Assembly (NCBI GenBank): GCA_021464415.1
Contig: JAKCWG010000685.1
Coordinates: forward strand, 124,001 to 188,000
Reading direction: 5' to 3'
DNA length: 64,000 bases
From: Lonicera japonica
Taxonomy: Eukaryota > Streptophyta > Magnoliopsida > Dipsacales > Caprifoliaceae
The notes below the pieces were generated by a model. The model did not search any database and was not told where the DNA came from. It worked only from the letters and a program-made list of their open reading frames with translations. The translations under genes were made by a program, and so were the position numbers. This document shows, in pieces, positions 33,246-46,499 of this stretch (position 1 is the first letter of the stretch; each line of letters starts with the position of its first letter).

Positions 33246-34614
33246 AAATGAGAAATCAAATCTTAGAACTAATACATTGCATAACAAACATGTATATTCA
33301 TTCATTCACAAATGAAATCACTCATTTAAACAAACCAAAACCTATAATATAAGAATCAAGTGAAAAATATTGTAATTAAAAAAAACTTAGAACAAATCTA
33401 GAAAACTGCAAATGAAAACTGCAAATCCACTTTTGCAGTTTTTCTACACAAAGGAGAAAAGAAAAGGAAAAACAGAGCACTCATTCACAAAAGAAAAGGA
33501 AAATACTGCATTTAAACAACCATTAAGCACATGAACAATCAATCATTATTGGATCAAATCCTCCAAAAATATAAGCTAAAAACAACCAAAATGAAATAAT
33601 ATTTATACAAGATTTACAGAAATCATAACTAAAATCGTGATAGTTCTCCGTAATCTAAATACATCATCAAAACTGAAAAATTGCAAAAGCAGTTTTACAA
33701 TTTTTCTGTAGTTAAGAGGAAAAAAAAAAGAAGAAAACAGAGCATATAATCGCTATTTCATCAAATCCTCTATAATCTAAATATACATGGATTGATTAAA
33801 ATCATGTTAAAATAACCTATAAAAATATGAACATTTAATCACTATTTCATCAAATCTTCCATATTTAAGCTAAAATCAACCAAAATGAAGCAAAATCACA
33901 ATTAAAAACATGAAGAAAAAACTATACTTAAATAATGCTTCAACATCCATGGAGCTAAAAGATTTATTATCCTTTTCTTTGATAATCCCTTCGATATATG
34001 ATGCTTTCCGTCAATCTAAGATACTTGTGTTCCTCTCTTCAATTGTAGTTCGCTTTCCCTCTCTTCAATCCCGTCGATCGTGCTTATATCGCCTTTCCCT
34101 GTTTCTGTGCGCGAGACTTGAGAGTTAAAAGAGGGAAGGGCAATTTAGTCATAATAAAACTCTTAAATTATTTAATTTATAAATGACAAAATACTTATAA
34201 CTAACCTAAAAAATCAAAATTATCCTTACAACCAAATAGTAATGTGAAAAAATCCTTCATTTGTTAAGTTATTATAAGATTTCCTTCTGGTGTATAAAAT
34301 TATGGAAGGAGACTTCTAAACCCATTTTCTCAAAAATATAATCTTAGGCTAGTTTTTAGTTTATATGTATGGGTGCGGGTGAGAGAAAGTCTTGCTTTGT
34401 AGAGTATTTTTCTTTGGTCAATGAGGAAAGTACCTTAAAGCATTCCTTATTTTCTTCGACTTTCGTCCAACTCTTCCACTTTAGTTATATCAAAGCACTA
34501 TGCATGTTTCGCGTACTGCATTGATGAAACTTGTGATGATTCTTGAACAAATGAGGAATTCAAGGGGGTACTTAAAAAGAAGGACGCTCTTTAGAGAGCC
34601 CATGTTTATATATC

Positions 34615-34647
<33 letters not shown>

Positions 34648-35955
34648 GTGTAATCATGGAAATTAAATGACCATTTTCAATAGATTTATTGCATGCATTA
34701 ACTAGGGGTAGGAATCCGTCAGTTTGATTTGGTAATTAGCATATACCAAAATCAAAACCAAAACTATGATGTTTGGTGATTTTGGTTTTTGGTATTTTTA
34801 GTTTTTCAAAATAGGAAATCAATGCCACGCCATGCATTTTTCAGAATTTTTGGATTTTCTCGGTATTTTTATTTTCAGTATTTAGCTATCTTCGTTTTTT
34901 GGTACATATAGTTAAAAACAAATTGCATGTTTTTTCTTAATTATAAAAATACAATTATATTATTCATATCTTTATATATGAATTATAATGACTACACTAA
35001 AATAAATGTTTTAAAATAAAAAACTATATGTATTGAACCGATGACATATAATTTTGAAGAATTAGACTATAATTATATTACTAATTTTTATAATATCTCA
35101 TGTTTCTCTTTAGAATTATCATATATAAGATTATTTGAATAAACTTTATAATTAAACAAATAATATATAAAGCCAAAGATATTCTATACTTTAATTCTAT
35201 ACTTGCAAGTGGTTTTAGTGCTTAACAAATGTGATTAATTAAGTCCATTAGCGAATACGCACATAGTAAGAATTGAATAATTAGTATAAAATAAAAATAA
35301 TCACAAATAAGAAAAAACGTAGTATCAAGTGTAAATTTTAATTAATAATTATAAGAAAATCATAAAATCAGTCAACTATATAAAAATGTTATAGATACAT
35401 GATCAAAAACAATCAAATATATAAGGGAGTAATATATTTTAAATAAATTTTTAGAATTGGCAGATAGTTAATTATATTAAATAGCTTTGTAATTTTAATT
35501 CGGTTTATTAAATATACATACTTTTGCGGCGAGTTTTGGAAAATACACAATTCAACACAAACTCTAACTTATATAATTATTTTAACAAAATAAAGTGGAG
35601 TTTAAATTAATTTAAAATAGTAATATTGATGTAAAAATAGTAATACTAATACTATAATATAAAAATACTAATATTAATAAAATTCTAACTTGTTTAATTA
35701 ATTTAACCAAATAAAGTACATTTTAAATTTATTTGTAATACTAATACTATAATATAAAATATATGAAGTTTTATATATTTTTTAATGTAAATCTTAAAAT
35801 CTTGTATTTAAAATTAATGGTATATTTGTCTAAAAAAAAAGAGAAAAAACATTTAAGTTATTAGTAATTTTATATTATATATATATTGTCTTAAAATAAT
35901 ATAGTTGATTCAATATAGTAAATCTATTGTTTACCATTATTTTCATTTTGGTATT
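33246..35955. other. Non-coding AT-rich stretch with TA/TG dinucleotide run
   Basis: Part of the MULE non-coding sequence may lie in the first kilobase. A (TA)n-(TG)n run is at about 34612-34652. No gene or defined element is recognised. Confidence 0.5.
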
Positions 35956-35960
35956 TTGGT

Positions 35961-37806
35961 GATAAACGCATAATATTGTCATTAATATGCTCTTTTTCGG
36001 AGTCGTTTGACTCGTTTAACTCTCTAAAATCATTCGGTTTGCTAATTTATCTCGCGATTAGTCTCGTAGCATATTTTGTTGTATTCAACCAAGCAAATTT
36101 TGGCCCTTAAAGCAAAAAGTCAATGAAAAGTCAAATAGTTGGATCAATCAAGCTCATTCCTTGATCTATCAAGAGTTGACAACAAGAGTTGGATCTATCT
36201 AGCTTTTTGCTAGATCAATCAAGGAATTTTTCCCATCACTTAGATCCATCTAGCTCAAGCCAAAATTAATCTAGATGGCTTGCTTTGTCTTTTATGACAC
36301 CTTTCCTATTTTGATAGCTAGCTTGGAGATCAAAAAGTGGGTCAAATCTCTATCTGCTAGAATATTGTATTTTATACAAAAGTGGCTATTTTCCAATGGA
36401 CAAAGTGGATAGTTTCTCTTGGATCTTTAGTAGAGAGAGGAGAGGGAGACAACACACCCATCTATATATATAGTCCCCATTATTGTATTAGGAGGAAGAG
36501 TTAGACTCTTGGATTATTAATAGTTTTATTTACTTGTCTTGAATATCACTCTCTCTCTAGAATTTGTAATTTATTATCTTCATTGAAGAGAAATGGAATA
36601 CATTTCTATAATTCTTGTCTCTACATTTATTATGGAGTAAATTTCTTTGCTAAGGTTAAAAGATGAAGTTTGCAATGCATTAATTATGTAAGTTCATTTC
36701 TCATTACATTGTTAGTATTGTTAAATACTTGTTGAATCCTTCATCTTCTTCATTTAATCAACCATCCATAAGCTAGTAAGATAATCTTCATAAGATGATT
36801 TGAATTTGTATGCCTTGTATACCTAGTGCTCAAGCATTAATGGAGAGATGATACACTTTTGTATTTCTTACTAGCCTATGTCCATTCTTTCTTTGAATAA
36901 GATACTTTTCATTGCCAAGCATGATTAGTTTTTGAATATTCATGGAAACACCATAAATTTGAGATTTTAATCTTTTAATACTTTAATGATATGTTGAGTG
37001 CTTTCTACACTTTATGTGACTTTGAGACTCAATATTTTCTTAGTTAAGGTGTTGCCAAAGAGGATCTCTTAAGTTTATCTCATAAACAACTCCACTAATC
37101 ACTCTAAGGATTCAATTTGTATTTATCAAATATGTCTATACCAGACGGTTCATCCACCACCTAGACCTCCCAATCTTAGGCAAAGGAAATGTTATGATTT
37201 ATTGTGCTTAACTCTTTAAGTGGCCAATTTCATAATCAAGTCAATTGCATATGGGAAACTAACAATGAGTTCTCAAATGCCTAGTTTAAATTTATGCCTT
37301 TTATTTTGGTGTATCTTAAATTTGTATCTTGGTTGAACATTATATGGGAATGGGTTGCCTTGCTTCACACCCTTTGATTACAAGATACAAAGGATACACT
37401 TGTGTTAAGTTTTGCTTACACCCTTTCTTTATATGGCATTTATATGGGAATGGGTTGCTTTTGCTTCACACCCTTTTGCTTAGAAAAGTGTAAGATACTT
37501 AACACTTAGGAATTGCATTGAGAACTTTGAATGAGAGTGATTTTACATAATGTTCCAAAGCAAATGAACTCTATAATGCCTTAGCCTTTTCTAATCATTT
37601 GATTCATCACTTTAATTTTTATTGCATAACTTTAAAATCAACAATTAAAATCAACCAATCAACTTCTTTATAACAAAGCCTTGGACTCATAATCGCTTCA
37701 TCGTCTTTTCGACTATCCTTGTGGTTTGACACTTGGACTTACCAAGTATTATAACTTGACAACCTACACTTCGGTTCATAAGCGCGGAAGTATTTCGGCC
37801 ACATCA
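35961..37806. mobile_element. Solo LTR S3, 1846 bp
   Basis: Starts TGATAAACGCATAATATTG and ends CGGCCACATCA, with the perfect target duplication TTTGG at 35956-35960 and 37807-37811. It has an internal repeat of tttatatgggaatgggttgc (about 37343 and 37440). Near 36140-36230 are short dyads around TTGATCTATCAAG and CTAGATCAATC. No coding domain, so the family is unassigned. Confidence 0.8.
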
Positions 37807-37947
37807 TTTGGATATATTCTAAGTTTTTGTATTTTGTTTTCTTAAACATTAAAATCAAAACTAATCCAAAGAAAATGACTATTTTCGTTTTCAGTATTTA
37901 AATATGTGAATTCCAAAACCAATTTTTTGGATTGGTTTTGGTTTTTA

Positions 37948-38070
37948 GCGTATCTATTCCCAAAAGTGATCATGTTGCTCCAGTGGTTCCTCATGGGAGA
38001 ACTAGAGAAATTCAATAGCCGCAGATTTAGTATAGCTATTAAAATAAAAAATAAGATGAAGGATCATACT
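37948..38070 (+). pseudogene. Relic of a TNL C-JID exon
   Basis: From cccaaaagtgatcatgttgc to aagatgaaggatcatac it follows the exon-5 stretch that encodes PKNDDVAVVAPRAR..., KIENKTKDHT in the other copies. Indels break the frame. Only about 120 bp remain, next to S3 on one side and copia-2 on the other. Confidence 0.75.
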
Positions 38071-38207
38071 AAAATAACGGTTTATATAATGAATTAGTAA
38101 TGTGCATTATTGGGTTAACCATAAAGACTAAAATTTGTTTGTTAGTTTATCATATTATAACAAATCGTTTCGGATCACTCGTTAATTAAAGTAATGTACA
38201 CTAAATT

Positions 38208-38377
38208 TATTAGAAGATATGTATAAATATGGTATCTATAGATATGGTATGTGATTCCTAAAATCACGTGATATTATTTCTCCTCCCATGTATAGCTCAT
38301 TCCATCCCTATCTAAAGGGACCTTTATATTCATTCAAGGACAAGAAATACAATTCATTCTCTCTCTGTTTGTCAACA
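38208..38377 (+). repeat. 5' LTR of copia-2
   Basis: 170 bp. It has a 15-bp tandem duplication near 38222-38251 that is absent from the 3' LTR. The terminal TG is mutated to TA. Confidence 0.88.
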
Positions 38378-41300
38378 TTGTATCAAAGGGAAAAATGACA
38401 AACAATCCCTAGCTGGCCTACCCAACCACGCAACCACCCTACACCACCATAAAACACCACGGAGCCACCCTAGACCACCATGCAGTCAGCAGCCTCAACC
38501 CTACCCTCAGATCGACCTTCTGTTCATTCGTTCATCACGTACCGACATCTAATCAAACCAAAAATGACACCATCAACGTCGTCTTGAATAGAAAATTTCC
38601 AAAACCGGTCGACCCACCTCAATTAATGCTCTTATGCGCTCTCACGCGCCGAGAGTATACTGCACCATCTCCTTCCAGCTCGTCCACGCGCCTCCGTAGA
38701 GGTAGCTATTGCCATGTTAGCCTTACAGCCATGTTATCTGCCACGTCTGCCCTACAGCCACATCACCCCACCACGTCAGCCTGCTTGCTATATCACCCTG
38801 TCACGTCACCATTGACTTTTTGACCGTTGACTGTTGACCATAGAAACCCTTCCTGGTATTTTTCTACGTTCTGAACACAGCCTCAGCCTCAGAATTTCCA
38901 AATTCGATCTCAATCACCAGGTATTCAGTCTCCCTCAATGGCTTTCGACCCCACAACTATAACTGGATCATCCATAAAAGATTTCCCTATCATCATTCAA
39001 ACTGAAGGCTCCTCATTCAATATCAGCTTTCTACTGGATGAGACCAACTATGATATATGGTCTCAACTCATGGAGATTCATATCGTAGAGAAACATAAAT
39101 TCTCTTTTATTTAGGGTTCAACCCTGATTCCGAAGGATTGAACACCAGAATTCGATAAATGGTACCCTGATAACCAATAGGTAAAATGCTGGCTCTTAAT
39201 GTCAATGAAACCAGAAATCATGAAACGTTATATTCGCATTCCTATAGCTCGCAAAATCTTAAAATCACTATCTAAGACATTTCATGACGGGGCTGATGAA
39301 TTATAAGTTTTTTCTTTGAACCAACCGGCCTTCACTGCCAATCAAAGTGGGCGATCAATCTCTGAATTTTATAGGGAGCTGACAGAGATATTCAGCGAGT
39401 TGGACCACCGTGATAAAGTAGTTATGAAAAGCCCTAATGATGTGGAGTCGTACAGAAGATCAATTCAACACTTGAGAGTTCACATTTTTCTTGCCGGGCT
39501 AGATAATAAACTTGAACAGGTTCGGGGTGAGATTTTATGAAAGGATCCGATTTCAGAACTAGAAGAAGTATATGCTTTGGTTCGCCGAGAGGCTCTTCGA
39601 AGACAAACAATGAACCCCGCAACAGACACTATAGTTATATGGTAGCCGTAATCAAGCCCCCTCCAATTCCAATTGGAGAAATTCAGAAAAATGATCTGGT
39701 AACCTGCCAAATGACTTTCGGGGCTCAACCTCCAAATACACCCATGCTTTGTCTGTTAACTTACCGGACACTCGAAAAAGGGCTGCTATGAAATCATTGG
39801 CTATCCTGATTGGTAGAAGGAATCTCGCAATCGCAAAACAGGTCAGACCACAGAAGGAGGTAACAAACAAGCCTCAGGCTTACTCACCACCACAGGTACA
39901 TCAGGTATGGCATTACATTCTGTCTCTGTTTTGAATAATACGGGTAATTGATTATGGTGCCACTGATCATATGACATCTAATTCAAAAATGATTACTCCC
40001 TTAATCTATCAGACAATGGTGATCTAGTTCCTAGTAGGAAAAGGATCAGTTAATCTATCAGACACCCTGAACCTAAGCTCTGTCCTAGCAGTACATCTTT
40101 ATATTATAATCTATTATCTGTTGCTCAAATAACTAATATCTTATACTTTATTGTCATATTTTGGCCTTCTTATTGGGTTTTGAAAGACATTCAAACGAAG
40201 AAAACAATTGGTTGTGGCGTTAGGTGCGAAAAATTATACTACCTGGACCTGGAGTTGAACAGCACAGATCGTTTTCACATGGCCTTGAACACTAGTACCA
40301 CTGAAAAGAAAATTGCCAATGAACTTCGATTATGGCACCGTTGGTTAAGACATGCATCATTTGGTTACTTAAAGAAACTATTTCCCAGTTTAGTTAATAA
40401 AGTTAATTTTTCTGTTTTTCATTGTGAAATTTGTGAACTGACTAAAAGTCATCGTACTTCATTTAAACCTTCATTAAATAAAAGTTTAGTTCCATTTATG
40501 ATTATTCATTCTGATGTATGGGGTCCATCTTATATTTCTTCTTTAAGTGGTATACGATGGTTTGTTACGTTTATTGATGATTGCACTCGAATGATGTGGG
40601 TTTGTCCCATGAAATCAAAAAGTGAAGTTAGTAGTTTGTTCCAAGGATACCATAAACAGATTCGTACACAGTATAACACTATTATTCAAATTCTCCACAG
40701 TGATAATGGTAGTGAATATATGAGTACCGACTTACAGGCATACTTCAAACTCCATGGAATCATTCATCAGACTACATGTCCTTATACACCTTAACAGAAT
40801 AGGGTTGTCGAACAAAAAAATTATCATTTATTAGAAATAGTTCGGGCATCATTGATTGGCGCAAACACACCAACCTCATATTAGGGCGAAGCACTGTCCT
40901 CGGCTGCCTATTTGGTAAACCGCATCCCCTCCGCTGCACTTGATTTTCAGACACCCTTTGATGTCTTAGCTAAGTTTGTTTCGACTCTTACCGTGTCCAA
41001 TCTTCCTCCCCAAGTGTTTGGATGTGTCACATTTGTCCACATACCAAAGGAACAATGGTATAAGCTTGAACCTCGCGCTCTCAAATGCATCTTTGTAAGG
41101 TATGCATCTTCTCAGAAAGGGTATCGATGTTATCATCCTCCTACACAGAAACTGTACGTCACCATGGATGTTATATTTCATAAAGAAACTATGTACTTTG
41201 ACATGACTAAACTTCAGGGGGAGCATTATAAGGAAGTTCAGTCATTTGGGAATATCAATGAGGAATAGACAAGCTCAATAGAGGTGGTTCCAACGTTGAC

Positions 41301-42559
41301 TTCGAGTTCACCACCAACAGCAGAGACAATCAAAAGACGATCAACAACAGAGCCAACTAAAACAGCAGAAACAACAGAAATCTTTCCTAGTGAAGTTGTG
41401 TCATCTTCGTTTTCGCCTAACATAAAAAACCAATTGTCCACTTCAAATATCCCTGAAACTAAGGTCTCCCAGGTGTCATCTTCTTTTATTCCTATAAAGA
41501 AACTTTTTAATCGAGAAAATAGAGGTGTACCTAAACCCACATATGACCCAGATTTTACCAGTAAAGCCAAATATCCTATGAGTAATTATGTGTCGTATGA
41601 TCAGTTGGCTGCATCTAACAAATCTTTTGTGAATCAATTATCTTATATATCTATTCCTAACAGTGTGCAGGAAGCCTTATGTGATTCTAAGTGGAAATCA
41701 TCAATGGGTGAGAAGATGAAGTCCTTGTTGAAAAATGACCCATTGGAATTGACCGAATTACCAGTAGGAAAGAAGAAGGTGGGTTGCAACTGGGTATACA
41801 CTGTGAAATTTAAATCAGATGGAACAATCAAAAGATTCAAAGCGAGATTGGTTGCAAAAGGCTACACACAAACGTATAGGATTGATTATCTAGAGACATT
41901 TGCTCTAGTAGCAAAAATCAATACGGTGCAAGTGTTACTCTCATTAGCTGCAAACTTGGACTGGCCTCTACAACAGTTTGATGTGAAAAATGACTTCCTA
42001 CATGGGGATTTGGAGGAGGAAGTATATATGGAGTTTCCACCTGGATATAAGATCTCGGTTGAGCATAGAAATAAAGTCTGCAAGTTAAAACAAATCTTTA
42101 TATGGGTTAAAACAATCCCCTAGAGCCTGGTTTAGGAGATTCATGAGATCAATGCAAAAGTTTGGATACAGCCAGAGTAATTCTGATCATACTTTATTTT
42201 TAAAGATGAGTCATGGGAAGATTACGGCTCTTATCGTTTATGTAGATGACATAGTGCTCACAAGAAACGACCCTCAAGAACAACAGGCATTGAAGAAGCA
42301 CTTATCGCAGGAGTTTGAGATAAAAGACCTTGGGAACTTAAAGTATTTTCTGGGGATCGAGGTGTCTAGATCATCAAAAGACATTTTCTATTTCAGAGAA
42401 AGTATGCCTTAGACTTACTGAATAAAATCGAGACGTCTGCTTGTCAACCGTCAGAGACTCTATTAGAGGAAGGATTGAAGTTAGAGGTCGAAACAGATCA
42501 AGTACCTGTTGATAAAGGGCGCTATCAGAGACTAGAAGGAAGATTGATGTATCTAGCAC

Positions 42560-44082
42560 TGTGAGAATCTGCAAATGCGACCCCCGGGTCTTGATCCTGT
42601 GTTTGGGCGTCTGAAACATCGAAAGTGACTCCGTTATTCCATTTGTTTCTATGGGTTGATAATTCATACCAAGGTGTATTTTTATCCTATTTCTAGATTC
42701 AAGAGGGTTTGTTTAGAGTTGCCAGTACGTTTTATGAAAAAATGGACAAAATAGTTGTGTAAGAGAAAAGGCTACAGATAAGTCTTTCTTTACACATTTG
42801 TTTGCGAAACCAGGATTCTATAGGGTTCAGAAACTATGTTACGGATTAGGAAGGTGTTAAGCACCCGTTCCACCCTTTCGGTCTCTAGTGATCTTTTATA
42901 TGTTTATTTTATGTTGAAAAACTTGGATGCTTTTATTGACAGTCTACTACTTTTCGAATGAAAAACCCTAATTTTGGGAAAAATGGAAAAAGGAATGAAA
43001 ACCTTTGTGTTCCGAGATCCGATGTTTTGTTTTGAAAGATGTAAATACAAGTGACAAAAGCCTTTTATTTAAGAGAGAGTTTCTCGTATTATTTCCTCAG
43101 ATAATGACGGTTTTCTTGTGTTTTGGTTATTTTGGAAAAGTTCGGGTCTTATATCGGGATTAATTTAATATGAAATTGGAACTCTTTGAGAGGAGTTTTA
43201 TCAGGCACGTCGCAGTCTATGGAAAATACGAGATATGCCGGATTTTAATTCCTAAGTAAATTTTATTGGTCCGGATTTTGAAAACATAATTTTATCTAGA
43301 TGATAATGTACTTTTCTGGATTTACAAATGGTTTTATCAGGGTCTTTGTTTTTGAAAAACAGTAGACTATTTTATAACTTGGCAATAAGTTTACTCAAAT
43401 AAAACGTGGACGGAACAACATAAGTAAAACAAGTACATAGATATCTAATTTTAAATACTAGAAGAGACTTTCTTTACCTTCCAGACGAGAATAATAATAA
43501 GAAAAATATAATATGGCAGAGAGATCTTCGGCGATAATAATCTTTTCCTTCTTCAGATATTGCCGAGAATTCAATTCCAGAAGCGGGACACGTCGAGTGT
43601 CGAGAATATATTCGATAATTCTTTAGAAATAAGACGATTGTAGAATGTACTTGACAGAAGACCAGAAAATCAAATATAAAACTCAGAATTCTTAGATCCT
43701 AAGTTGCCCTCGAACCCTTGGGGGTGTTGGCCTATTTATAGTGCTCGGGGGAGATTGTCGAGCCACATTTCCCTACAAAGGGCAAGTGTAGCGCAACATG
43801 TTAAGCAATGTCGCGCGACAAACGGCTGAAGTGATGTCTCTGACAGATTGATGTGTTAGAGCGTGAATGGTTTGGGTCATAGGGTTTGTCGTGCGACATA
43901 AGAGAGATTGCCGCGCGACATACTAATTTGTCGCGCGACAATCCCCCTTAAAAATAGGTTTATTTGGCCAACGAACCCTTTCGGGGCAATTTTAGGTGCT
44001 CGAATGGGTCTCGGACTCCAAAAACTGTACTTCTCGATAGTCGTTAGGGTTCTTGCAAGGGTCACGGATCGAGGTGTCTACA
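42560..44082. mobile_element. Solo LTR S4 nested in copia-2
   Basis: Starts TGTGAGAATCTGC and ends GAGGTGTCTACA. The flanks cleanly restore the reverse-transcriptase reading across the junction (LA/HTRPDIS). The target duplication is imperfect (AGCAC against AAGAC). It is 1523 bp with no coding domain and carries the palindrome family at 43756-43940. It inserted after copia-2. Confidence 0.78.
43756..43940. repeat. Family of 12-bp palindromes TGTCGCGCGACA in S4
   Basis: Exact copies at 43809-43820 and 43929-43940. Variants at 43756-43767 (TGTCGAGCCACA), 43787-43798 (TGTAGCGCAACA), 43887-43898 (TGTCGTGCGACA) and 43909-43920 (TGCCGCGCGACA). They lie within about 330 bp of the LTR 3' end and are GC-rich in an otherwise AT-rich window. 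Confidence 0.8.
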
Positions 44083-44731
44083 AAGACATACAAGGCCTGA
44101 TATATCATATGCATTGAGTATCGTCAGTCAATTCTTGCATAATCCAGGGGATAAGCATATGCAGGCAGTTATGAGGATTATCAGTTACCTCAAAGTAGCT
44201 CTTGGAAAGCGAATCCTATTCTAAAAAATAAGGATATCCTGAAGGTTGAAGGATACACTGATGCTAATTGGGCGGGTAATATATGTGACAGAAAGTTTAC
44301 ATCAGGGTACTTCACATTTGTAGGAGAAAACCTGGTTACTTGAAAAAGTAAGAAACAAAATGTAGTATCCCGATCAAGCACATAAATAGAATATTGAGGA
44401 ATGGCAGTTGGTATTCAAGAGTTATTGTGATTGAAACTGCTGCTAACATATTTCGGTTTTCCTCCGGTAGAACCCATGGTGCTATATTGCAACAACAAGG
44501 TAGCATGTGATATTGCACATAATCCGGTTCAACATGATAGAATAAAACATGTTAAAGGGGACAGGTTCTTCATCAAAGAAAAGTTAGAAAAGAAAGTTAT
44601 TTATGTTCCTCATGTACGCTCTGAAGATCAATTAGTTGACATACTCACCAAGGCCGTGACAAGGAAAGTATTTGCCAAACTGATTAACAAGTTGGGTATG
44701 TTCGATATATGTGTACCAACTTGAGGGGGAG

Positions 44732-44886
44732 TATTAGAAGATATGCATAGATATGGTATGTGATTTTTAGAATCACATGATATGATTTCTCCTCCCATGC
44801 ATAGCTCATTCTATCCCTATTTAAAGGGACCTTTGTATTCATTCAAGGACAAGAAATACAATTCATTCTCTTTTTATTTGTCAACA
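44732..44886 (+). repeat. 3' LTR of copia-2
   Basis: 155 bp, starting TATTAGAAGATATGC after GAGGGGGAG and ending TTTGTCAACA, then the target repeat AAATT. Confidence 0.88.
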
Positions 44887-44929
44887 AAATTGACGTTACT
44901 ATCTACCTTTAAGAATTGTATACTAAATT

Positions 44930-45987
44930 TGATGGGGTAAAATATTGCGCAATATTTTACCCGCCTTAAATAGTAAAAACGTGAATTCGGAGGCCTAAAC
45001 CAAGGAATTTAGTTGAAAAATGACGTGCATCACTGCCAAAGGAAGTGACTTGAATTATCTAGGCCTTTCCGAGTTAAATTAGGCAGGCCCCATGCAATTA
45101 TGGACTCATCACCTTTTGGGCCAGGCGGGCTCATGAAGATCCAATGTGGTTAGGCTAATCACGAGGGCGCACCTGGCAATCCATGTTGGCAACCCAAAAT
45201 AATCTGAAGAAGGGAGCTCAGGAGCTCCACTTGAAGGCCACCTAAAGGCGAGAGTATAGGTGTCCGACCTAAAGATTTATTTTCATTCTCCAAACTACGG
45301 AGCTCAAACGTCAGAGCTCTTCTGATGAGCTCTAAAGCTCCCTGGCCAACTACCATGTCAGAAAAAGTATGGGCAGCATGGGTGACTGCTACCAACTCCA
45401 CTGACTCGCAAAACTCCTTTCACCTCTATTAAATGTACACCAACTACATTTAATGCACCGGAATTCATGAAGAAGCAAGGTCAGAGTCGGTGATAATTGA
45501 AGAATAACTTTAGACCTGCTCTGGGAGCTCCAACCACACGTTTCCTCTCAATCATATATATACAAAAATCATTTACTAATTTCACCAACCAAACAAAAAC
45601 AAGACAAACCTAAGAACATAGAGAATTCAGCATTCAATAACAAGAATACAAAAGAGAAATAGAAGCTTAGATCACCTAATAGAGCTCCTAAAATAGGGAA
45701 CTCATAACTCGCGCATCTCGAGTGTACTCTTATTGTAATATTGTGATGATAGGCTAGTTAGAAAGGCTTTCGTGAGTTTGTAATACCTGTTTGTTTATCA
45801 CCAATACAAAGCAAACCGAGCTCCTATCCCTATGTCACAAAGGAGGACTAACACGTATCTTCATACAAGGGCAACCTCCTCTATACGTCTTTGACTCTTT
45901 TAGTTTGTTCCATTTATTATATTAATCATTTGATCCGGTCATCTAACTGTGTGGTCTAAAATAGCTTTCCGGTTTTTAGTGCCAACA
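44930..45987. mobile_element. Solo LTR S5, 1058 bp
   Basis: Starts TGATGGGGTAAAATATTGC and ends TTTAGTGCCAACA. Perfect target duplication AAATT at 44925-44929 and 45988-45992. Repeated GAGCTC palindromes lie at 45213-45340, for example GGGAGCTCAGGAGCTCC. The TATA-like ATCATATATATAC is near 45552. A 28-nt perfect palindrome lies at its left end. No coding. Confidence 0.75.
44935..44962. repeat. 28-nt perfect palindrome at the left end of S5
   Basis: GGGTAAAATATTGC followed directly by its exact reverse complement. There is no loop, so it would form a cruciform-type dyad rather than an ordinary hairpin. It lies 5 bp inside the LTR start. Confidence 0.9.
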
Positions 45988-45992
45988 AAATT

Positions 45993-46499
45993 GATATATA
46001 TTCTTTAGCTTTACTTTTTAACCCAAAAAGAAACCCTTTCTATGTATATATAAACAAGAAGCACACTGCGGTTATGATATTAGTTTTTGGTAAATTTTTA
46101 TTTTATTTTACTCCTATTGACATTAATGTTAAAAAAAATAAAAAATATGTAGATGCCAAAATTTGAACTCACAATTTTTTGGTAACTTAAGATGATCTTA
46201 AATCCGGCTTGCATGAAAACTGTATAGAGGGGATAACATAAATATATTTAGAAGCGGCTTTTGGGCTTAAGAGGTTTTCAGTAACTTAAGATGATCTTAA
46301 ATCTGGCTTGCATGAAAACTATACAAAAGTGAAACTAAATATATTTAGAAGTAGAAGAAGAAAAAGAAAAAGAAAAATAAGAAAAAGCGGCTTTCGGGCT
46401 CAAGAGATTTTTGGTGACTATTGAATTACCAAGATACCCCAAAATACAATCACATGTTATTAAAAATCTTTGAAAGAAAGATTTTTAAAAGATTAATTA
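45993..46499. other. Short intergenic stretch with a local direct repeat
   Basis: The phrase taacttaagatgatcttaaatc occurs near 46183 and again near 46281, each followed by ggcttgcatgaaaact. No gene is seen. Confidence 0.5.

Larger units (their letters stand above)
38939..44724 (+). pseudogene. copia-2 gag-pol, many stops and shifts
   Basis: Gag starts at ATG 38939 (LLDETNYDIWSQLM) but meets stops within 60 codons. A later gag part is near 39316-39540. Protease IDYGATDHMTS is near 39945-39985. The integrase zinc finger and core run 40320-40960 (LWHRWLRHASF, HSDVWGPSYIS, HSDNGSEYMS). Reverse transcriptase runs 41660-42560 (WVYTVKFKSDGTIKRFKARL, QFDVKNDFLHGDL, YVDDIVLTRND). S4 interrupts at 42560. 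RNase H resumes at 44083-44724 (YTDANWAGN, LYCNNKVACDIA, RIKHVKGD). The domain order is copia type. Each section is damaged, so no enzyme can be made. Confidence 0.9.
38208..44886 (+). mobile_element. Ty1/copia retrotransposon copia-2, degenerate
   Basis: 5' LTR 38208-38377 and 3' LTR 44732-44886, both starting TATTAGAAGATATG and ending TTTGTCAACA. Perfect target duplication AAATT at 38203-38207 and 44887-44891. The LTRs differ at roughly a dozen sites, and a 15-bp duplication in the 5' copy explains the 170 against 155 bp. A primer-binding-like TTGTATCAAAGGG follows the 5' LTR and GAGGGGGA precedes the 3' LTR. S4 (42560-44082) is nested in its reverse-transcriptase region. Older than copia-1. 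Confidence 0.9.

Noticed and set aside
29500..34340. Terminal inverted repeats of the MULE near 29550 and 34310
   Set aside because: The two stretches share only scattered matches around gacttc/ccttcca, below what I would call a terminus.
38584..38823. 79-codon frame rich in S, P and R
   Set aside because: It lies in the copia-2 untranslated leader upstream of gag. Such leaders are C-rich and give chance open frames.
42560..44082. S4 as a host gene intron or exon
   Set aside because: TG...CA ends, clean rejoining of copia-2 coding and lack of coding inside fit a solo LTR better.
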